64,000 bases of DNA, taken from NCBI RefSeq assembly GCF_001040705.1, contig NZ_CVQP01000002.1, positions 124,001 through 188,000 of the forward strand. Direction: 5' to 3'. Of this stretch, positions 50,685 through 62,068 are shown in pieces. Source of the DNA: Rhodococcus sp. RD6.2 (GTDB taxonomy: Bacteria > Actinomycetota > Actinomycetes > Mycobacteriales > Mycobacteriaceae). The translations under genes were made by a program, and so were the position numbers. The notes below the pieces were generated by a model. The model searched no databases and was not told the origin of the DNA. It was given only the letters and a program-made list of their open reading frames with translations. Within the stretch, counting starts at the first letter, position 1. Every line of letters begins with the position of its first letter.

Positions 50685-52313
50685 GTGGCCTGGGATCTGT
50701 CCGCGGACGTAGTGGTCATCGGTATGGGTGTGGCGGGGGCATCCGCTGCGATCGAAGCGCTGGACGCCGGTGCGGACGTCGTCGCCGTCGACCGGTTCGG
50801 CGGCGGCGGAACGAGCACCATCTCCGGCGGAATCTTCTATGCGGGCGGCGGCACCGCGGTCCAGACCGAAGCAGGCGTCACCGACACCGTCGACGCCATG
50901 TACGCGTATCTCTCCCGAGAGGTGGGGGACGCGGTTCGCCCCGACACGTTGCGGCGATTCTGCGAGAGCAGCCCCGCCACCGTCGACTGGTTGATGGACA
51001 ACGGGGTGCCGTTCGAGGGCTCACTGTGCCCCTACAAGACGTCCTACCCCACGGATCGGCACTACCTGTACTTTTCGGGCAGCGAAGCGGCGGGCGGGTT
51101 CCGCGACGTGGCGCCGCCCGCGCCGCGCGGCCACCGGGCGAAGGGGCGCGGGACGTCCGGGAAGATGCTGTATCGGCCGTTGATCGAATCCGCGCTGGAC
51201 AAGGGCCTGCGGTTGGAACGCCAAACCCGTGCGGTTCGGCTTATCACGGACGACAATGGGGACGTGGTCGGCGTGGAGTGCCTGAGCCTTCGCGACGCAC
51301 CCGCCCGGGTGCGCGCCCGGCATGCCCGACTCGCCTCGATCTCCGCGAAACCCGGCATCTACTACCCGCCGCTGCGCCGGGCGCTCGACAGGGTCGTCAA
51401 CCGGATCGAGGCCCGCTACGCGAAGCCGCTGCGCATCGAGGCGCGTGGGGGCGTGATCCTCAGCGCGGGCGGATTCATCGGAAACCGGGACATGGTGGCC
51501 ACGCACGCGCCGCGTTATCTCGCCGGTCTACCCCTCGGGACCTCGGCCGACGACGGAAGCGGCATCGCGATGGGAGCCGAGGCGGGCGGCGCGACCGACA
51601 AGCTCTCCCACATCTCGGCGTGGCGGTTCATCGTTCCGCCCAGCGCCTTCCTCGGTTCCGTGCTGGTCGACCGGCACGGCAACCGCATCGTCGACGAGTC
51701 GCGCTACGGCGCCGCGCTCGGCCACGCGATGATCGCCGAGGGTGACGGCCACGGCTGGCTGGTGGCCGATGCCGCACTCGTCGAGCAGGCCCGGTCCCAG
51801 CTCGGCAGCCAGACCAACTGGTTCCAGCGGATCCAATCCGAAACCATGATGCGGCTCGACGGCACCACTGCGGCCACCCTCGAGAAGGCCGCGACCGCCG
51901 TCGGAATCGACCCCGATGGGCTGGCCGCCACCGTCGCCGCCCACAACGCCGCGATCGCGGACGGTGAGCCCGACCCGATGGGCAAGCCCGACGACTTCCG
52001 GCGGCCGCTGACCTCGGGGCCCTACTCCGTGTTCGATGTCTCCCTGAAGAAGAGTCTGACCAATCCACTGCCGATGATCACCCTCGGCGGCCTCGTCGTG
52101 GACGAGGACACCGGCGGGGTCCTCGACCGGGCGGGTGCGCCCGTCACGGGGCTCTACGCGGCCGGTCGTACCGCGGTCGGGATCTGCTCGAACTCCTACG
52201 TCAGTGGACTCTCACTCGCGGACGCGGTGTTCTCCGGGCGACGGGCCGCCGCGCACGCCGCGGACCGAAGTCGGTCGCCGATCACCGAGCCGGCCACGGA
52301 GCGGCCGGCCTAG
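50685..52313 (+). CDS. KstD-like FAD-binding flavoprotein
   Basis: A 542-residue flavoprotein of the fumarate reductase/3-ketosteroid dehydrogenase superfamily. FAD motifs are [20 protein letters not shown] and [18 protein letters not shown]. The C-terminal site is [20 protein letters not shown]. It differs clearly from KstD (different substrate-side residues such as [13 protein letters not shown]) and may act on another ring position, for example a 4-ene or 5-ene reductase or dehydrogenase. It occupies the position where hsaE precedes hsaG-hsaF in related genomes. GTG 50685; hsaG starts 14 bp after its stop. Function unknown. Confidence 0.85.
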   Translation: MAWDLSADVVVIGMGVAGASAAIEALDAGADVVAVDRFGGGGTSTISGGIFYAGGGTAVQTEAGVTDTVDAMYAYLSREVGDAVRPDTLRRFCESSPATVDWLMDNGVPFEGSLCPYKTSYPTDRHYLYFSGSEAAGGFRDVAPPAPRGHRAKGRGTSGKMLYRPLIESALDKGLRLERQTRAVRLITDDNGDVVGVECLSLRDAPARVRARHARLASISAKPGIYYPPLRRALDRVVNRIEARYAKPLRIEARGGVILSAGGFIGNRDMVATHAPRYLAGLPLGTSADDGSGIAMGAEAGGATDKLSHISAWRFIVPPSAFLGSVLVDRHGNRIVDESRYGAALGHAMIAEGDGHGWLVADAALVEQARSQLGSQTNWFQRIQSETMMRLDGTTAATLEKAATAVGIDPDGLAATVAAHNAAIADGEPDPMGKPDDFRRPLTSGPYSVFDVSLKKSLTNPLPMITLGGLVVDEDTGGVLDRAGAPVTGLYAAGRTAVGICSNSYVSGLSLADAVFSGRRAAAHAADRSRSPITEPATERPA

Positions 52314-52327
52314 CAACGGAGGACGCC

Positions 52328-53251
52328 ATGACACCGTCGGGAACGTCGCACGCCAAGGCACGCGTCGCGGTCGTCGGGTCAGGCAACATCGGGACCGACC
52401 TGCTGTACAAGCTGCAGCGGTCGGAGTGGCTCGAGCCGCGCTGGATGATCGGGATCGACCCCGACAGCGAGGGTCTGGCCCGTGCCCGCGCGATGGGACT
52501 CGAGACCTTCGCGGACGGCGTCGACCGGCTGCTCACGCAGGCGGAGAAGCCGGACCTGGTGTTCGAGGCGACCTCCGCCCGCGTCCACCTCGACGCGGCG
52601 CCGAAGTACGCGGCCGCGGGAATCCGCGCGATCGACCTGACGCCGGCCGCGGTCGGTCCCGCCGTGGTACCGACGGCCAACCTCCGCGAACATCTCGACG
52701 CGCCGAACGTCAACATGATCACGTGCGGCGGCCAGGCCACCATCCCGATCGTGCACGCGGTCTCGCGCGTCGTCGACGTCCCGTACGCCGAGATCGTCGC
52801 ATCCGTCGCATCGGTGTCCGCCGGACCGGGCACCCGCGCCAACATCGACGAGTTCACCAAGACCACCAGTCGCGGCGTCGAAGTGATCGGCGGCGCCGTT
52901 CGGGGCAAGGCGATCATCATCCTCAACCCGGCCGACCCCCCGATGATCATGCGCGACACCATCTTCTGTGCGATCCCGGACGGTGCCGACCAGGCCGCGA
53001 TCACCGATTCGATTCACCACACGGTCGCCGACGTACAGGGGTACGTACCCGGCTACCGACTGCTCAACGAACCCCAGTTCGACGAGCCGAGTGTCGTGTC
53101 CGGCGGTCACGCCACCGTCACCACGTTCGTCGAAGTCGAGGGCGCGGGTGACTTCCTGCCGCCGTACGCGGGCAACCTCGACATCATGACCGCGGCGGCA
53201 ACCGCAGTGGGCGAGGAGATCGCCCGCACACTCCTGAGCGTGGAGGCGTGA
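52328..53251 (+). CDS. hsaG: Acylating aldehyde dehydrogenase HsaG
   Basis: A 307-residue acetaldehyde/propanal dehydrogenase (CoA-acylating). The NAD motif is [20 protein letters not shown], and the catalytic cysteine is in [20 protein letters not shown] near residue 137. [17 protein letters not shown] is at the C terminus. It takes propanal from HsaF through a channel to propionyl-CoA. ATG with GGAGGACGCC upstream. hsaF starts 4 bp after the stop. Confidence 0.94.
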   Translation: MTPSGTSHAKARVAVVGSGNIGTDLLYKLQRSEWLEPRWMIGIDPDSEGLARARAMGLETFADGVDRLLTQAEKPDLVFEATSARVHLDAAPKYAAAGIRAIDLTPAAVGPAVVPTANLREHLDAPNVNMITCGGQATIPIVHAVSRVVDVPYAEIVASVASVSAGPGTRANIDEFTKTTSRGVEVIGGAVRGKAIIILNPADPPMIMRDTIFCAIPDGADQAAITDSIHHTVADVQGYVPGYRLLNEPQFDEPSVVSGGHATVTTFVEVEGAGDFLPPYAGNLDIMTAAATAVGEEIARTLLSVEA

Positions 53252-53255
53252 CGAC

Positions 53256-54308
53256 ATGACACGCACCGACAGCGCCGTTCATCTCGACCCGACGTTCGAC
53301 GTGCGGGTCACCGACACCTCGTTGCGCGACGGCTCGCATCACAAACGACACCAGTTCACCGGTAACGAGGTGCGCGCGATCGTCGGGGCCCTCGACGCGG
53401 CAGGTGTTCCCGTCATCGAGGTCACCCACGGCGACGGACTCGGCGGATCGTCGTTCAACTACGGGTTCTCCCGGACACCCGAACAGGACCTGATCGGGGT
53501 TGCCGTCGATACAGCGAAGCGGGCGAAGATCGCCTTCCTCATGCTGCCCGGTGTCGGGACGAAGGAGGACATCGCCGAGGCGCAGGACAACGGCGCCGCC
53601 ATCTGCCGGATCGCGACCCACTGCACCGAAGCCGATGTCTCCGTTCAACATTTCGGACTCGCGCGTGGGCGAGGACTCGAAACCGTCGGGTTCCTGATGA
53701 TGGCGCACACCGTCACACCGGAGAAGCTGGCCGCGCAGGCCCGGATCATGGCCGACGCCGGTTGCCAGTGCGTCTACGTGGTCGACTCGGCGGGTGCGCT
53801 CGTGCTCGAACAGGTCGCGGACCGGGTCGAGGCGCTCGTCGCGGAACTCGGCAGCGACGCGCAGGTCGGCTTCCACGGGCACGAGAACCTGGGGCTCGGT
53901 GTCGCGAACTCGATCGCCGCCGTCCGCGCGGGCGCCAGGCAAATCGACGGCAGCACCAGGCGATTCGGTGCGGGTGCGGGGAACGCGCCGGTCGAGGCGT
54001 TCGTCGGGGTGTGCGACAAGATCGGGGTCAAGACCGGTATCGACTTCTTCGCGATCGCCGACGCCGCCGAGGATGTCGTCCGCCCCACGATGCCTACGGA
54101 ATGCCTGCTCGATCGGCAGGCGCTGATGATGGGGTACGCCGGCGTCTACTCCAGCTTCCTCAAGCACGCCGAACGGCAAGCCGAGCGGTACGGGGTGTCC
54201 GCGGCGGAGATGCTCGTGCGGGCAGGCAAACGCAAACTCGTTGGCGGGCAAGAAGACCAGTTGATCGACATCGCGCTCGAGCTACAGAAAGAAGCGGCGG
54301 GCACCTGA
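53256..54308 (+). CDS. hsaF: 4-hydroxy-2-oxoacid aldolase HsaF
   Basis: A 350-residue DmpG-type aldolase. The metal-site motif [18 protein letters not shown] is at the N terminus. [20 protein letters not shown] and [17 protein letters not shown] provide His and Asp residues, and the channel-partner helix is C-terminal ([12 protein letters not shown]). It splits 4-hydroxy-2-oxohexanoate into pyruvate and propanal, passed to HsaG. It ends the operon. The upstream hydratase HsaE, needed to make its substrate, is not in this window. Confidence 0.94.
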   Translation: MTRTDSAVHLDPTFDVRVTDTSLRDGSHHKRHQFTGNEVRAIVGALDAAGVPVIEVTHGDGLGGSSFNYGFSRTPEQDLIGVAVDTAKRAKIAFLMLPGVGTKEDIAEAQDNGAAICRIATHCTEADVSVQHFGLARGRGLETVGFLMMAHTVTPEKLAAQARIMADAGCQCVYVVDSAGALVLEQVADRVEALVAELGSDAQVGFHGHENLGLGVANSIAAVRAGARQIDGSTRRFGAGAGNAPVEAFVGVCDKIGVKTGIDFFAIADAAEDVVRPTMPTECLLDRQALMMGYAGVYSSFLKHAERQAERYGVSAAEMLVRAGKRKLVGGQEDQLIDIALELQKEAAGT

Positions 54309-54340
54309 CTCGCCCCGCCTGTTGGAGTCCTCCCCGCCAT

Positions 54341-54393
54341 TGACCGAATGTGGCGTTCAGTCACTTCAACTGACCGAATCACACATTCGGTCA
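54341..54393 (+). terminator. Nested hairpins after hsaF (palindrome family member A')
   Basis: TGACCGAATGTG (54341-54352) is complementary to 54382-54393. A shorter stem TGACCGAAT (54371-54379) also pairs with 54385-54393. The two stems are mutually exclusive. The sequence is closely similar to the minus strand of 7851-7900 (shared GACCGAATGTGGC and TCACTTCA). Confidence 0.6.
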
Positions 54394-54459
54394 GATACGG
54401 CGACGCTCGAACTCGGGGAGTGTGGTCGTCCCCGGCCACCGACAACCGGGGCGGAACGA

Positions 54460-54499
54460 CGAAGGGGCGTGCATCCGTGTACGGATGCACGCCCCTTCG
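54460..54499 (-). terminator. 19-bp hairpin after the small gene at 54511
   Basis: CGAAGGGGCGTGCATCCGT (54460-54478) is complementary to 54481-54499. It starts 12 bp after the stop of the minus-strand small gene and ends the kshA transcript. Confidence 0.75.
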
Positions 54500-54510
54500 T
54501 TCGGTGCCGA

Positions 54511-54843
54511 CTACTCGGACTTCGTGTTGCGGACCTCGATGATGCCCTCCATGACGGCGTGGTTGATCGACGCCGTCAGGCGCGGGCAGGACTGCTGCGC
54601 TCCCGGCCGCGCGCCCGCGAGTTCCGGGCACACGGTCGCGGGTTCGGCCTCCCACTGAATGCTCGTGTGGTTGAAGCTGTTCTTGCGGACGAGCACGCAG
54701 GTGTGACAGGTGCGGCATTCGACCTGCTGCAGACCGTCTTCGAGGTAGGTGCGCAGATCGGTCGTGGTCTGGGCGCGGACCGCCTCGACCCGGTCCGGGC
54801 GGTCGGCGAAGTCCGGGGCCTTGGACCAGGTCGAGGAAGTCAT
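54511..54843 (-). CDS. Small cysteine-rich protein cotranscribed with kshA
   Basis: A 110-residue protein of unknown function. Cysteines 43, 46 and 49 form CxxCxxC (VECRTCHTCVLV), with further cysteines at 72 and 86. This pattern suggests a metal or iron-sulfur site. No signal peptide or helix is seen. ATG 54843 lies one base after the kshA stop, so the two are translationally coupled. M. tuberculosis also has a small uncharacterised gene next to kshA (Rv3527), and this may be its counterpart. A role in electron transfer to, or cluster insertion into, KshA is inferred only. Confidence 0.8.
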   Translation of the reverse strand: MTSSTWSKAPDFADRPDRVEAVRAQTTTDLRTYLEDGLQQVECRTCHTCVLVRKNSFNHTSIQWEAEPATVCPELAGARPGAQQSCPRLTASINHAVMEGIIEVRNTKSE

Positions 54844-54844
54844 G

Positions 54845-56029
54845 TCACACGCCCGTCTTGTTCTCGGCTTCTTCGGCGGCAGCCTTCTCGGAGGCCTGGC
54901 GGGCCAGGTTCTCCTCGACCTCGCGCTGCCACGCCTCGATTGCCTTGGTGGTGTCGATCTCGAACTCGAAGCGAGCCGTTGCCTTCGGGTCGATGTCAGC
55001 GACGTCGACGTAGAACTGCTCGTACCAGCGACGGAGCTGGTAGACCGGGCCGTCCTCCTCGCAGAGCAGGGGGTTCTCGATCTTGGTCTTGTTCTTCCAG
55101 ATCTCGACGTCCTGCTCGAAGCCCATCGTGACGCCCTCGGTGAACTTGCGGGCGAGCTTGCTGGTGGTCTTCTCGTCCAGGCCCTTCGGCTTCTCGACGC
55201 TGACGCCGTACATCAGCATGAAGGAGTCCTGGGTGATGGGGTAGTGGCAGTTGATCAGGACGCTCTCGACCTTGTAACCGCTGTAGTCGTTGTGCAGCCA
55301 GTTGATCATGAAGGACGGGCCGAAGTACGAGGCCTCGGAGTCCAGCACCGACTCGCCGTACTGGGTGCCCATGGAACCGACGTCCGGCCGGCCGTGGTTC
55401 TGCAGGTACTGGCTGGCGACATGGCCCTCGAAGACGTTCTTGAAGTACTTCGGGAATCCGAAGTGAACGTAGAAGAAGTGCGCCATGTCGACGACGTTGT
55501 CCACGATCTCGCGGCAGTTCGAGCCCTTGACCTCGAGGCGGTGCCACTCCCAGTCGGTCCAGTCGTCGGTCAGGACCTCCGGGAGTTCCGGGATCGTGAC
55601 GTCCTCCGGCGGCGGGTTGCCCTCGGGGTCGTTCCAGACGAACAGCATTCCGTTGCGCTGCAGCGTCGTCCACGCACGGGTGCGGGCGAGCGGCGGAACA
55701 CGCCGGGCGTAGGGGATGTCGGTGCACTTGCCGTTGCCGCCCCAGCGCCAGTCATGGAAGGGGCACGCGACGGAGTCGCCCTTGATGCTGCCCTGGCTCA
55801 GGTCGCCGCCCATGTGCCGGCAGTACGAGTCGAGAACCTTGAGCTTGCCCTCGCTGTCGGCGAAGACGACGAGCTTGGTGCCGAACGCTTCGACACCGTG
55901 CGGCTTGCCGTCGAGGAACTCTCGCTCGAGGCCGATGCAGTGCCAACCACGCGCAAACCGCGTGGGGGTGGTTCCCACGTCGATCTCGCGAACCTTGCGG
56001 CTTGCGGAAGCGCCGCTCGTCTGCGTCAT
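54845..56029 (-). CDS. kshA: 3-ketosteroid-9alpha-hydroxylase oxygenase KshA
   Basis: A 394-residue Rieske non-heme iron oxygenase. The Rieske ligands are Cys70 and His72 (SYCRHMGGDL) and Cys89 and His92 (ACPFHDWRWG). The catalytic iron site is in DNVVDMAHFFYVHFG (Asp, two His). It adds the 9alpha-hydroxyl that, together with KstD, leads to spontaneous ring B opening; electrons come from KshB. ATG 56029 is chosen, and the open frame upstream crosses the KstR box. The box lies 33 bp before the start. Confidence 0.95.
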   Translation of the reverse strand: MTQTSGASASRKVREIDVGTTPTRFARGWHCIGLEREFLDGKPHGVEAFGTKLVVFADSEGKLKVLDSYCRHMGGDLSQGSIKGDSVACPFHDWRWGGNGKCTDIPYARRVPPLARTRAWTTLQRNGMLFVWNDPEGNPPPEDVTIPELPEVLTDDWTDWEWHRLEVKGSNCREIVDNVVDMAHFFYVHFGFPKYFKNVFEGHVASQYLQNHGRPDVGSMGTQYGESVLDSEASYFGPSFMINWLHNDYSGYKVESVLINCHYPITQDSFMLMYGVSVEKPKGLDEKTTSKLARKFTEGVTMGFEQDVEIWKNKTKIENPLLCEEDGPVYQLRRWYEQFYVDVADIDPKATARFEFEIDTTKAIEAWQREVEENLARQASEKAAAEEAENKTGV

Positions 56030-56061
56030 CTGTGGCCTCACATTCCTTCGATGGCTGTCGC

Positions 56062-56075
56062 TAGAACACGTTATA
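56062..56075. promoter_or_regulatory. KstR box between kshA and hsaA
   Basis: TAGAACACGTTATA is identical to the box at kstD and includes TATAAC as a -10 for kshA on the minus strand. Confidence 0.9.
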
Positions 56076-56164
56076 GAAGTTGGTCGACTTTCGCTACACA
56101 ATTTGAGGAGTTGTTCCTGTCGCGAGCCCGTGACCAGGGTATCGTTCCGGCTCTCGACACAGAT

Positions 56165-56178
56165 GGGAACCTGTTCTA
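56165..56178. promoter_or_regulatory. Second, weaker KstR-like box before hsaA
   Basis: GGGAACCTGTTCTA keeps AAC-NN-GTT-NN-A but lacks the leading T. It is 107 bp before the hsaA start. Confidence 0.55.
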
Positions 56179-56285
56179 GTCTCAGGGACGGGTGAACCGC
56201 CGAGTCGGGCGACGATCCGTGCACGACGGATCGACGACACCGCAGATCGACTACACAGCAGATCGACAGACAAAGGGAGCGACCA

Positions 56286-59246
<2,961 letters not shown>

Positions 59247-59247
<1 letters not shown>

Positions 59248-59831
59248 TGAGCACCCCGGAGGAGACGACGGCGCCCGTGGCGGCGATCGACCCGCGTCAG
59301 TTCCGGAACGTGCTCGGCCAGTTCTGCACGGGCGTCACCATCATCACGACGGTGGACGACGGGGAACCGGTCGGGTTCGCGTGCCAGTCGTTCGCCGCAC
59401 TGTCCCTCGATCCGCCGCTGGTGCTGTTCTGCCCGACGAAGGGGTCGCGGTCCTGGGCGGCGATCGAGCGGACCGGGAAGTTCTGCGTCAACGTGCTCGC
59501 CGAGGAGCAGCAGGCGGTGTGCGCGCGGTTCGGTTCGCGTGAGCCGGACAAGTTCGCCGGAATCGGCTGGGAGGCATCGCCTCTAGGTTCGCCGATCATC
59601 GACGGATCGCTCGCGCACATCGACTGCACGGTCGAGACCGTGCACGACGGTGGCGACCACTACGTGGTGTTCGGCCGCATCTCGTCGATGAGCGAGGTCA
59701 AGACCGAGCGGCCGCTGCTGTTCTATCGGGGCCAGTACACGGCCATCGAACCGGACAAGACGGTTCCGGCGCCGTGGCGGGACGACCTGGAGGCGTTCCT
59801 CACCGCGACCACCGAGGACACCTGGCTGTAG
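59247..59831 (+). CDS. hsaB: Flavin reductase HsaB
   Basis: A 194-residue flavin reductase of the HpaC-like family, giving reduced FMN or FAD to HsaA. Motifs are FRNVLGQFCTGVTIITTVDD, GFACQSFAALSLDPPLVLFC and the C-terminal HYVVFGRI. GTG 59247 overlaps the hsaC stop. It ends the hsaADCB operon, followed by a 16-bp hairpin. The order A-D-C-B equals the mycobacterial one. Confidence 0.94.
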
Positions 59832-59844
59832 AAGCGTGAACATG

Positions 59845-59880
59845 ACGAAGCCCGCCACGGAAATCCGTGGCGGGCTTCGT
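59845..59880. terminator. 16-bp bidirectional hairpin between hsaB and kshB
   Basis: ACGAAGCCCGCCACGG (59845-59860) pairs perfectly with 59865-59880 around an AAAT loop. The genes on both sides converge on it. Confidence 0.85.
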
Positions 59881-59897
59881 CGTTCCGCGGTGCCGAC

Positions 59898-59926
59898 CTG
59901 TCCACAGTCTGCGGGCTTTGTCCACA
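59898..59926. other. Pair of DnaA-box-like 9-mers
   Basis: CTGTCCACA (59898-59906) and TTGTCCACA (59918-59926) are direct repeats 20 bp apart. The second is exactly the high-GC actinobacterial DnaA box. They lie in the 106-bp gap between hsaB and kshB. Two sites alone do not make an origin. Confidence 0.5.
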
Positions 59927-59937
59927 GTGCCTGGGGA

Positions 59938-61029
59938 TTACTCGAACTCGACCTCGAGCATGTCGGCGCGCGGCAGCGCCTGGCAGGCCAGGATGTAGCC
60001 GTCCGCGATGTCGTCCTCCTCGAGGACCTGGTTGTTCACCATCTCCACCGAACCCGCCGTCAGTCGGCACTCGCACGACGCGCAGACACCCTCCGCGCAG
60101 GACGACGGCACGACGATGCCGTTCGCGTCGAGCGCCTGCAACAGTCGCTGGTTGGCCGGCCACTGCACGGTGTGTTCCTCACCGCCCTTGCGCACGGTCA
60201 CCGTCGAGACCGCGACGGGCTCGGACGTCGGGGCGGGCTCGGGTTCCTCGGTGCCGGCGAACGGATCCGACCCGAGTGAGGTGAACCGCTCGATATGCAG
60301 GTTCTCCCGGGGAAAGCCCATCGTGGACAGTGCTTTACGTGTGCACTCCATGAACGGCTGGGGTCCGCACACGAACACCTCGTCGAAATCCCAGTCCCGG
60401 AACAGGGCTGTCAGCTGGTCCGAGGTCGGCCTGCCCAGGGTGGACTCGATCCAGTGCTCGACCCAGAGCCGATCGGGGTGTCGGGCGCAGAGTGCGCGCA
60501 GCTCGTCGTCGAAGATCACCGACTGCTCGTCGCGATTCGCGTAGAACAACACCACCTCACCGCTCCCGACACCGAGAACCGATTTGAGGATCGACATGAT
60601 CGGTGTGACTCCGCTGCCGCCCGCAACGAGCAGGTAGCGCGAGTCGAAGCCCTTCGGGGTGAACACGCCGGAAGGCTCGAGCACTTCGATTTCGGTACCG
60701 CGACGGGCGTTGTCGCACAGCCAGTTCGAGCCGAGTCCCTGATCGACCCGCTTGATCGTGATCTTGAGTTCGTCGTCGAGATCGGGTGCACTCGCCAACG
60801 AGTAGCAGCGCGCGTGTGTCGTGCCGGGGATCCTCAGCGTGAGGAACTGCCCGGGGCGGTAGTCGAAGCGGTCGCGGATCGCGGCGTCGATCTCGAACAC
60901 CACCGACCGGGCGTCGGCAGTCTCCTCGATCACGTCGCTCACGCGGAGACGGTGGATCGTCGGTGCGGGCATGGGCGGTGCGCTCCCGTGGCGTCGGCTG
61001 GTCTCGTGTGAACCGTCTGTGCCATTCAT
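59938..61029 (-). CDS. kshB: 3-ketosteroid-9alpha-hydroxylase reductase KshB
   Basis: A 363-residue oxidoreductase that feeds KshA. It has an FAD domain (RCYSLAS), an NAD domain (YLLVAGGSGVTPIMSILKSV, VFVCGPQPFMECTRKA) and a C-terminal plant-type 2Fe-2S domain with SSCAEGVCASCECRLTAGSV. Length matches M. tuberculosis KshB (358). ATG 61029 is used. It converges on hsaB here, while the mycobacterial gene is divergent from hsaA. No KstR box is visible upstream. Confidence 0.93.
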   Translation of the reverse strand: MNGTDGSHETSRRHGSAPPMPAPTIHRLRVSDVIEETADARSVVFEIDAAIRDRFDYRPGQFLTLRIPGTTHARCYSLASAPDLDDELKITIKRVDQGLGSNWLCDNARRGTEIEVLEPSGVFTPKGFDSRYLLVAGGSGVTPIMSILKSVLGVGSGEVVLFYANRDEQSVIFDDELRALCARHPDRLWVEHWIESTLGRPTSDQLTALFRDWDFDEVFVCGPQPFMECTRKALSTMGFPRENLHIERFTSLGSDPFAGTEEPEPAPTSEPVAVSTVTVRKGGEEHTVQWPANQRLLQALDANGIVVPSSCAEGVCASCECRLTAGSVEMVNNQVLEEDDIADGYILACQALPRADMLEVEFE

Positions 61030-61117
61030 ACGAGATGGACAGGTGTCTGGACTGTAGTCTGTACCGATGTACGGGCGCAACGGCTGAGCGCCGCAGACGA
61101 GGACGGGAGTGAACGGG

Positions 61118-62026
61118 ATGGATGCCGACGTGGAGCGTCACCTCGACGGACGAGGGGCGATCGTGACGGGCTCGAGCCGCGGAATCGGGCGCGGCGTCGC
61201 GCACGCGCTCGTCGCTCAGGGCGCCGGAGTCGTGGTCAACGGTCGTGACGGTGCGGTCGCGCAGGCAGTGGTCGACGAGATCCGCGCGGAGGGGGGTCGC
61301 GCGGTCGCCGTCGCCGGTTCGGCGGCGTCCCGACCGGTCGCGCAGGAGCTGGTCGACGCGGCACAGAGCGAGTTCGGTGGCGTCGACATCCTCGTAAACT
61401 GCGCCGGTGTCGCGGAACCGCCGGGATCGTCGATTCTCACGGTCACCGACGAGGAGTGGGACGACCTCGTCGACGCCCACCTGACGGCGACCTTCCGCAC
61501 CTGCCGGCTCGTCGCGCCCCTGATGGCCGATCGTGGATCGGGCGCGATCGTGAACACGAGTTCGTTCGCGTTCCTCGGCGACTACGGCGGCACCGGCTAT
61601 CCGGCGGGCAAGGGCGCCGTCAACAGTCTCACCCTCGCGATCGCCGCCGAGTTGGCCGAGTCGGGAGTGCGGGCCAACGTCGTGTGCCCGGGCGCGAAGA
61701 CCCGGTTGTCGGAGGGCGAGGAGTACGCGGCGCACATCGAGGAACTGCACAGCCGCGGAATGCTCGACGACGCGTCCCGATACGGTTCTCTCAATCCAGC
61801 ACCGCCCGAGTACGTCGCGCAGCTATACGCGTTCCTCGCCAGCGACCTCGCGAGGTCGATCACCGGCCAGATCTTCGTCGGCTCGGGCGGATTCGTCGGC
61901 CGGTTCGATCGTGCGGCGCCCACCGTCCTGGCATACCGCGACCACAACACCGAGCCCCCGTGGACTCTCGGCGACTTGAGCGGCTTCGTCTCCCGCGAGC
62001 GGGAGGTGCCCCCGGCCCGCGCGTGA
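61118..62026 (+). CDS. SDR family oxidoreductase
   Basis: A 302-residue short-chain dehydrogenase. The cofactor motif is GAIVTGSSRGIGRGVAHALV, NCAGVA follows, and the catalytic residues are in TSSFAFLGDYGGTGYPAGKG (Ser, Tyr, Lys). A 30-residue C-terminal extension with FDRAAPTVLAYRDHNTEPPW is unusual and resembles hydroxysteroid-type SDRs of steroid clusters. ATG 61118 has GGACGGGAG 8 nt upstream; GTG 61109 is possible. The stop codon lies inside the following hairpin. Divergent from kshB. A role in steroid or side-chain oxidation is inferred. Confidence 0.85.
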   Translation: MDADVERHLDGRGAIVTGSSRGIGRGVAHALVAQGAGVVVNGRDGAVAQAVVDEIRAEGGRAVAVAGSAASRPVAQELVDAAQSEFGGVDILVNCAGVAEPPGSSILTVTDEEWDDLVDAHLTATFRTCRLVAPLMADRGSGAIVNTSSFAFLGDYGGTGYPAGKGAVNSLTLAIAAELAESGVRANVVCPGAKTRLSEGEEYAAHIEELHSRGMLDDASRYGSLNPAPPEYVAQLYAFLASDLARSITGQIFVGSGGFVGRFDRAAPTVLAYRDHNTEPPWTLGDLSGFVSREREVPPARA

Positions 62027-62059
62027 GTGTGGTGTCCAGAGCCACGACACTCACGCGCG
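62018..62059. terminator. Hairpin between convergent SDR and ceramidase genes
   Basis: CGCGCGTGAGTGT (62018-62030) pairs with 62047-62059 across a 16-nt loop. The SDR stop codon (62024-62026) is inside the left arm. Confidence 0.65.
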
Positions 62060-62068
62060 CGTAGGCCC

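Noticed and set aside
61030-61108. KstR box upstream of kshB
   Set aside because: Only loosely similar words are present (GGACAGGTGTCTGG); the AAC-NN-GTT core is absent.
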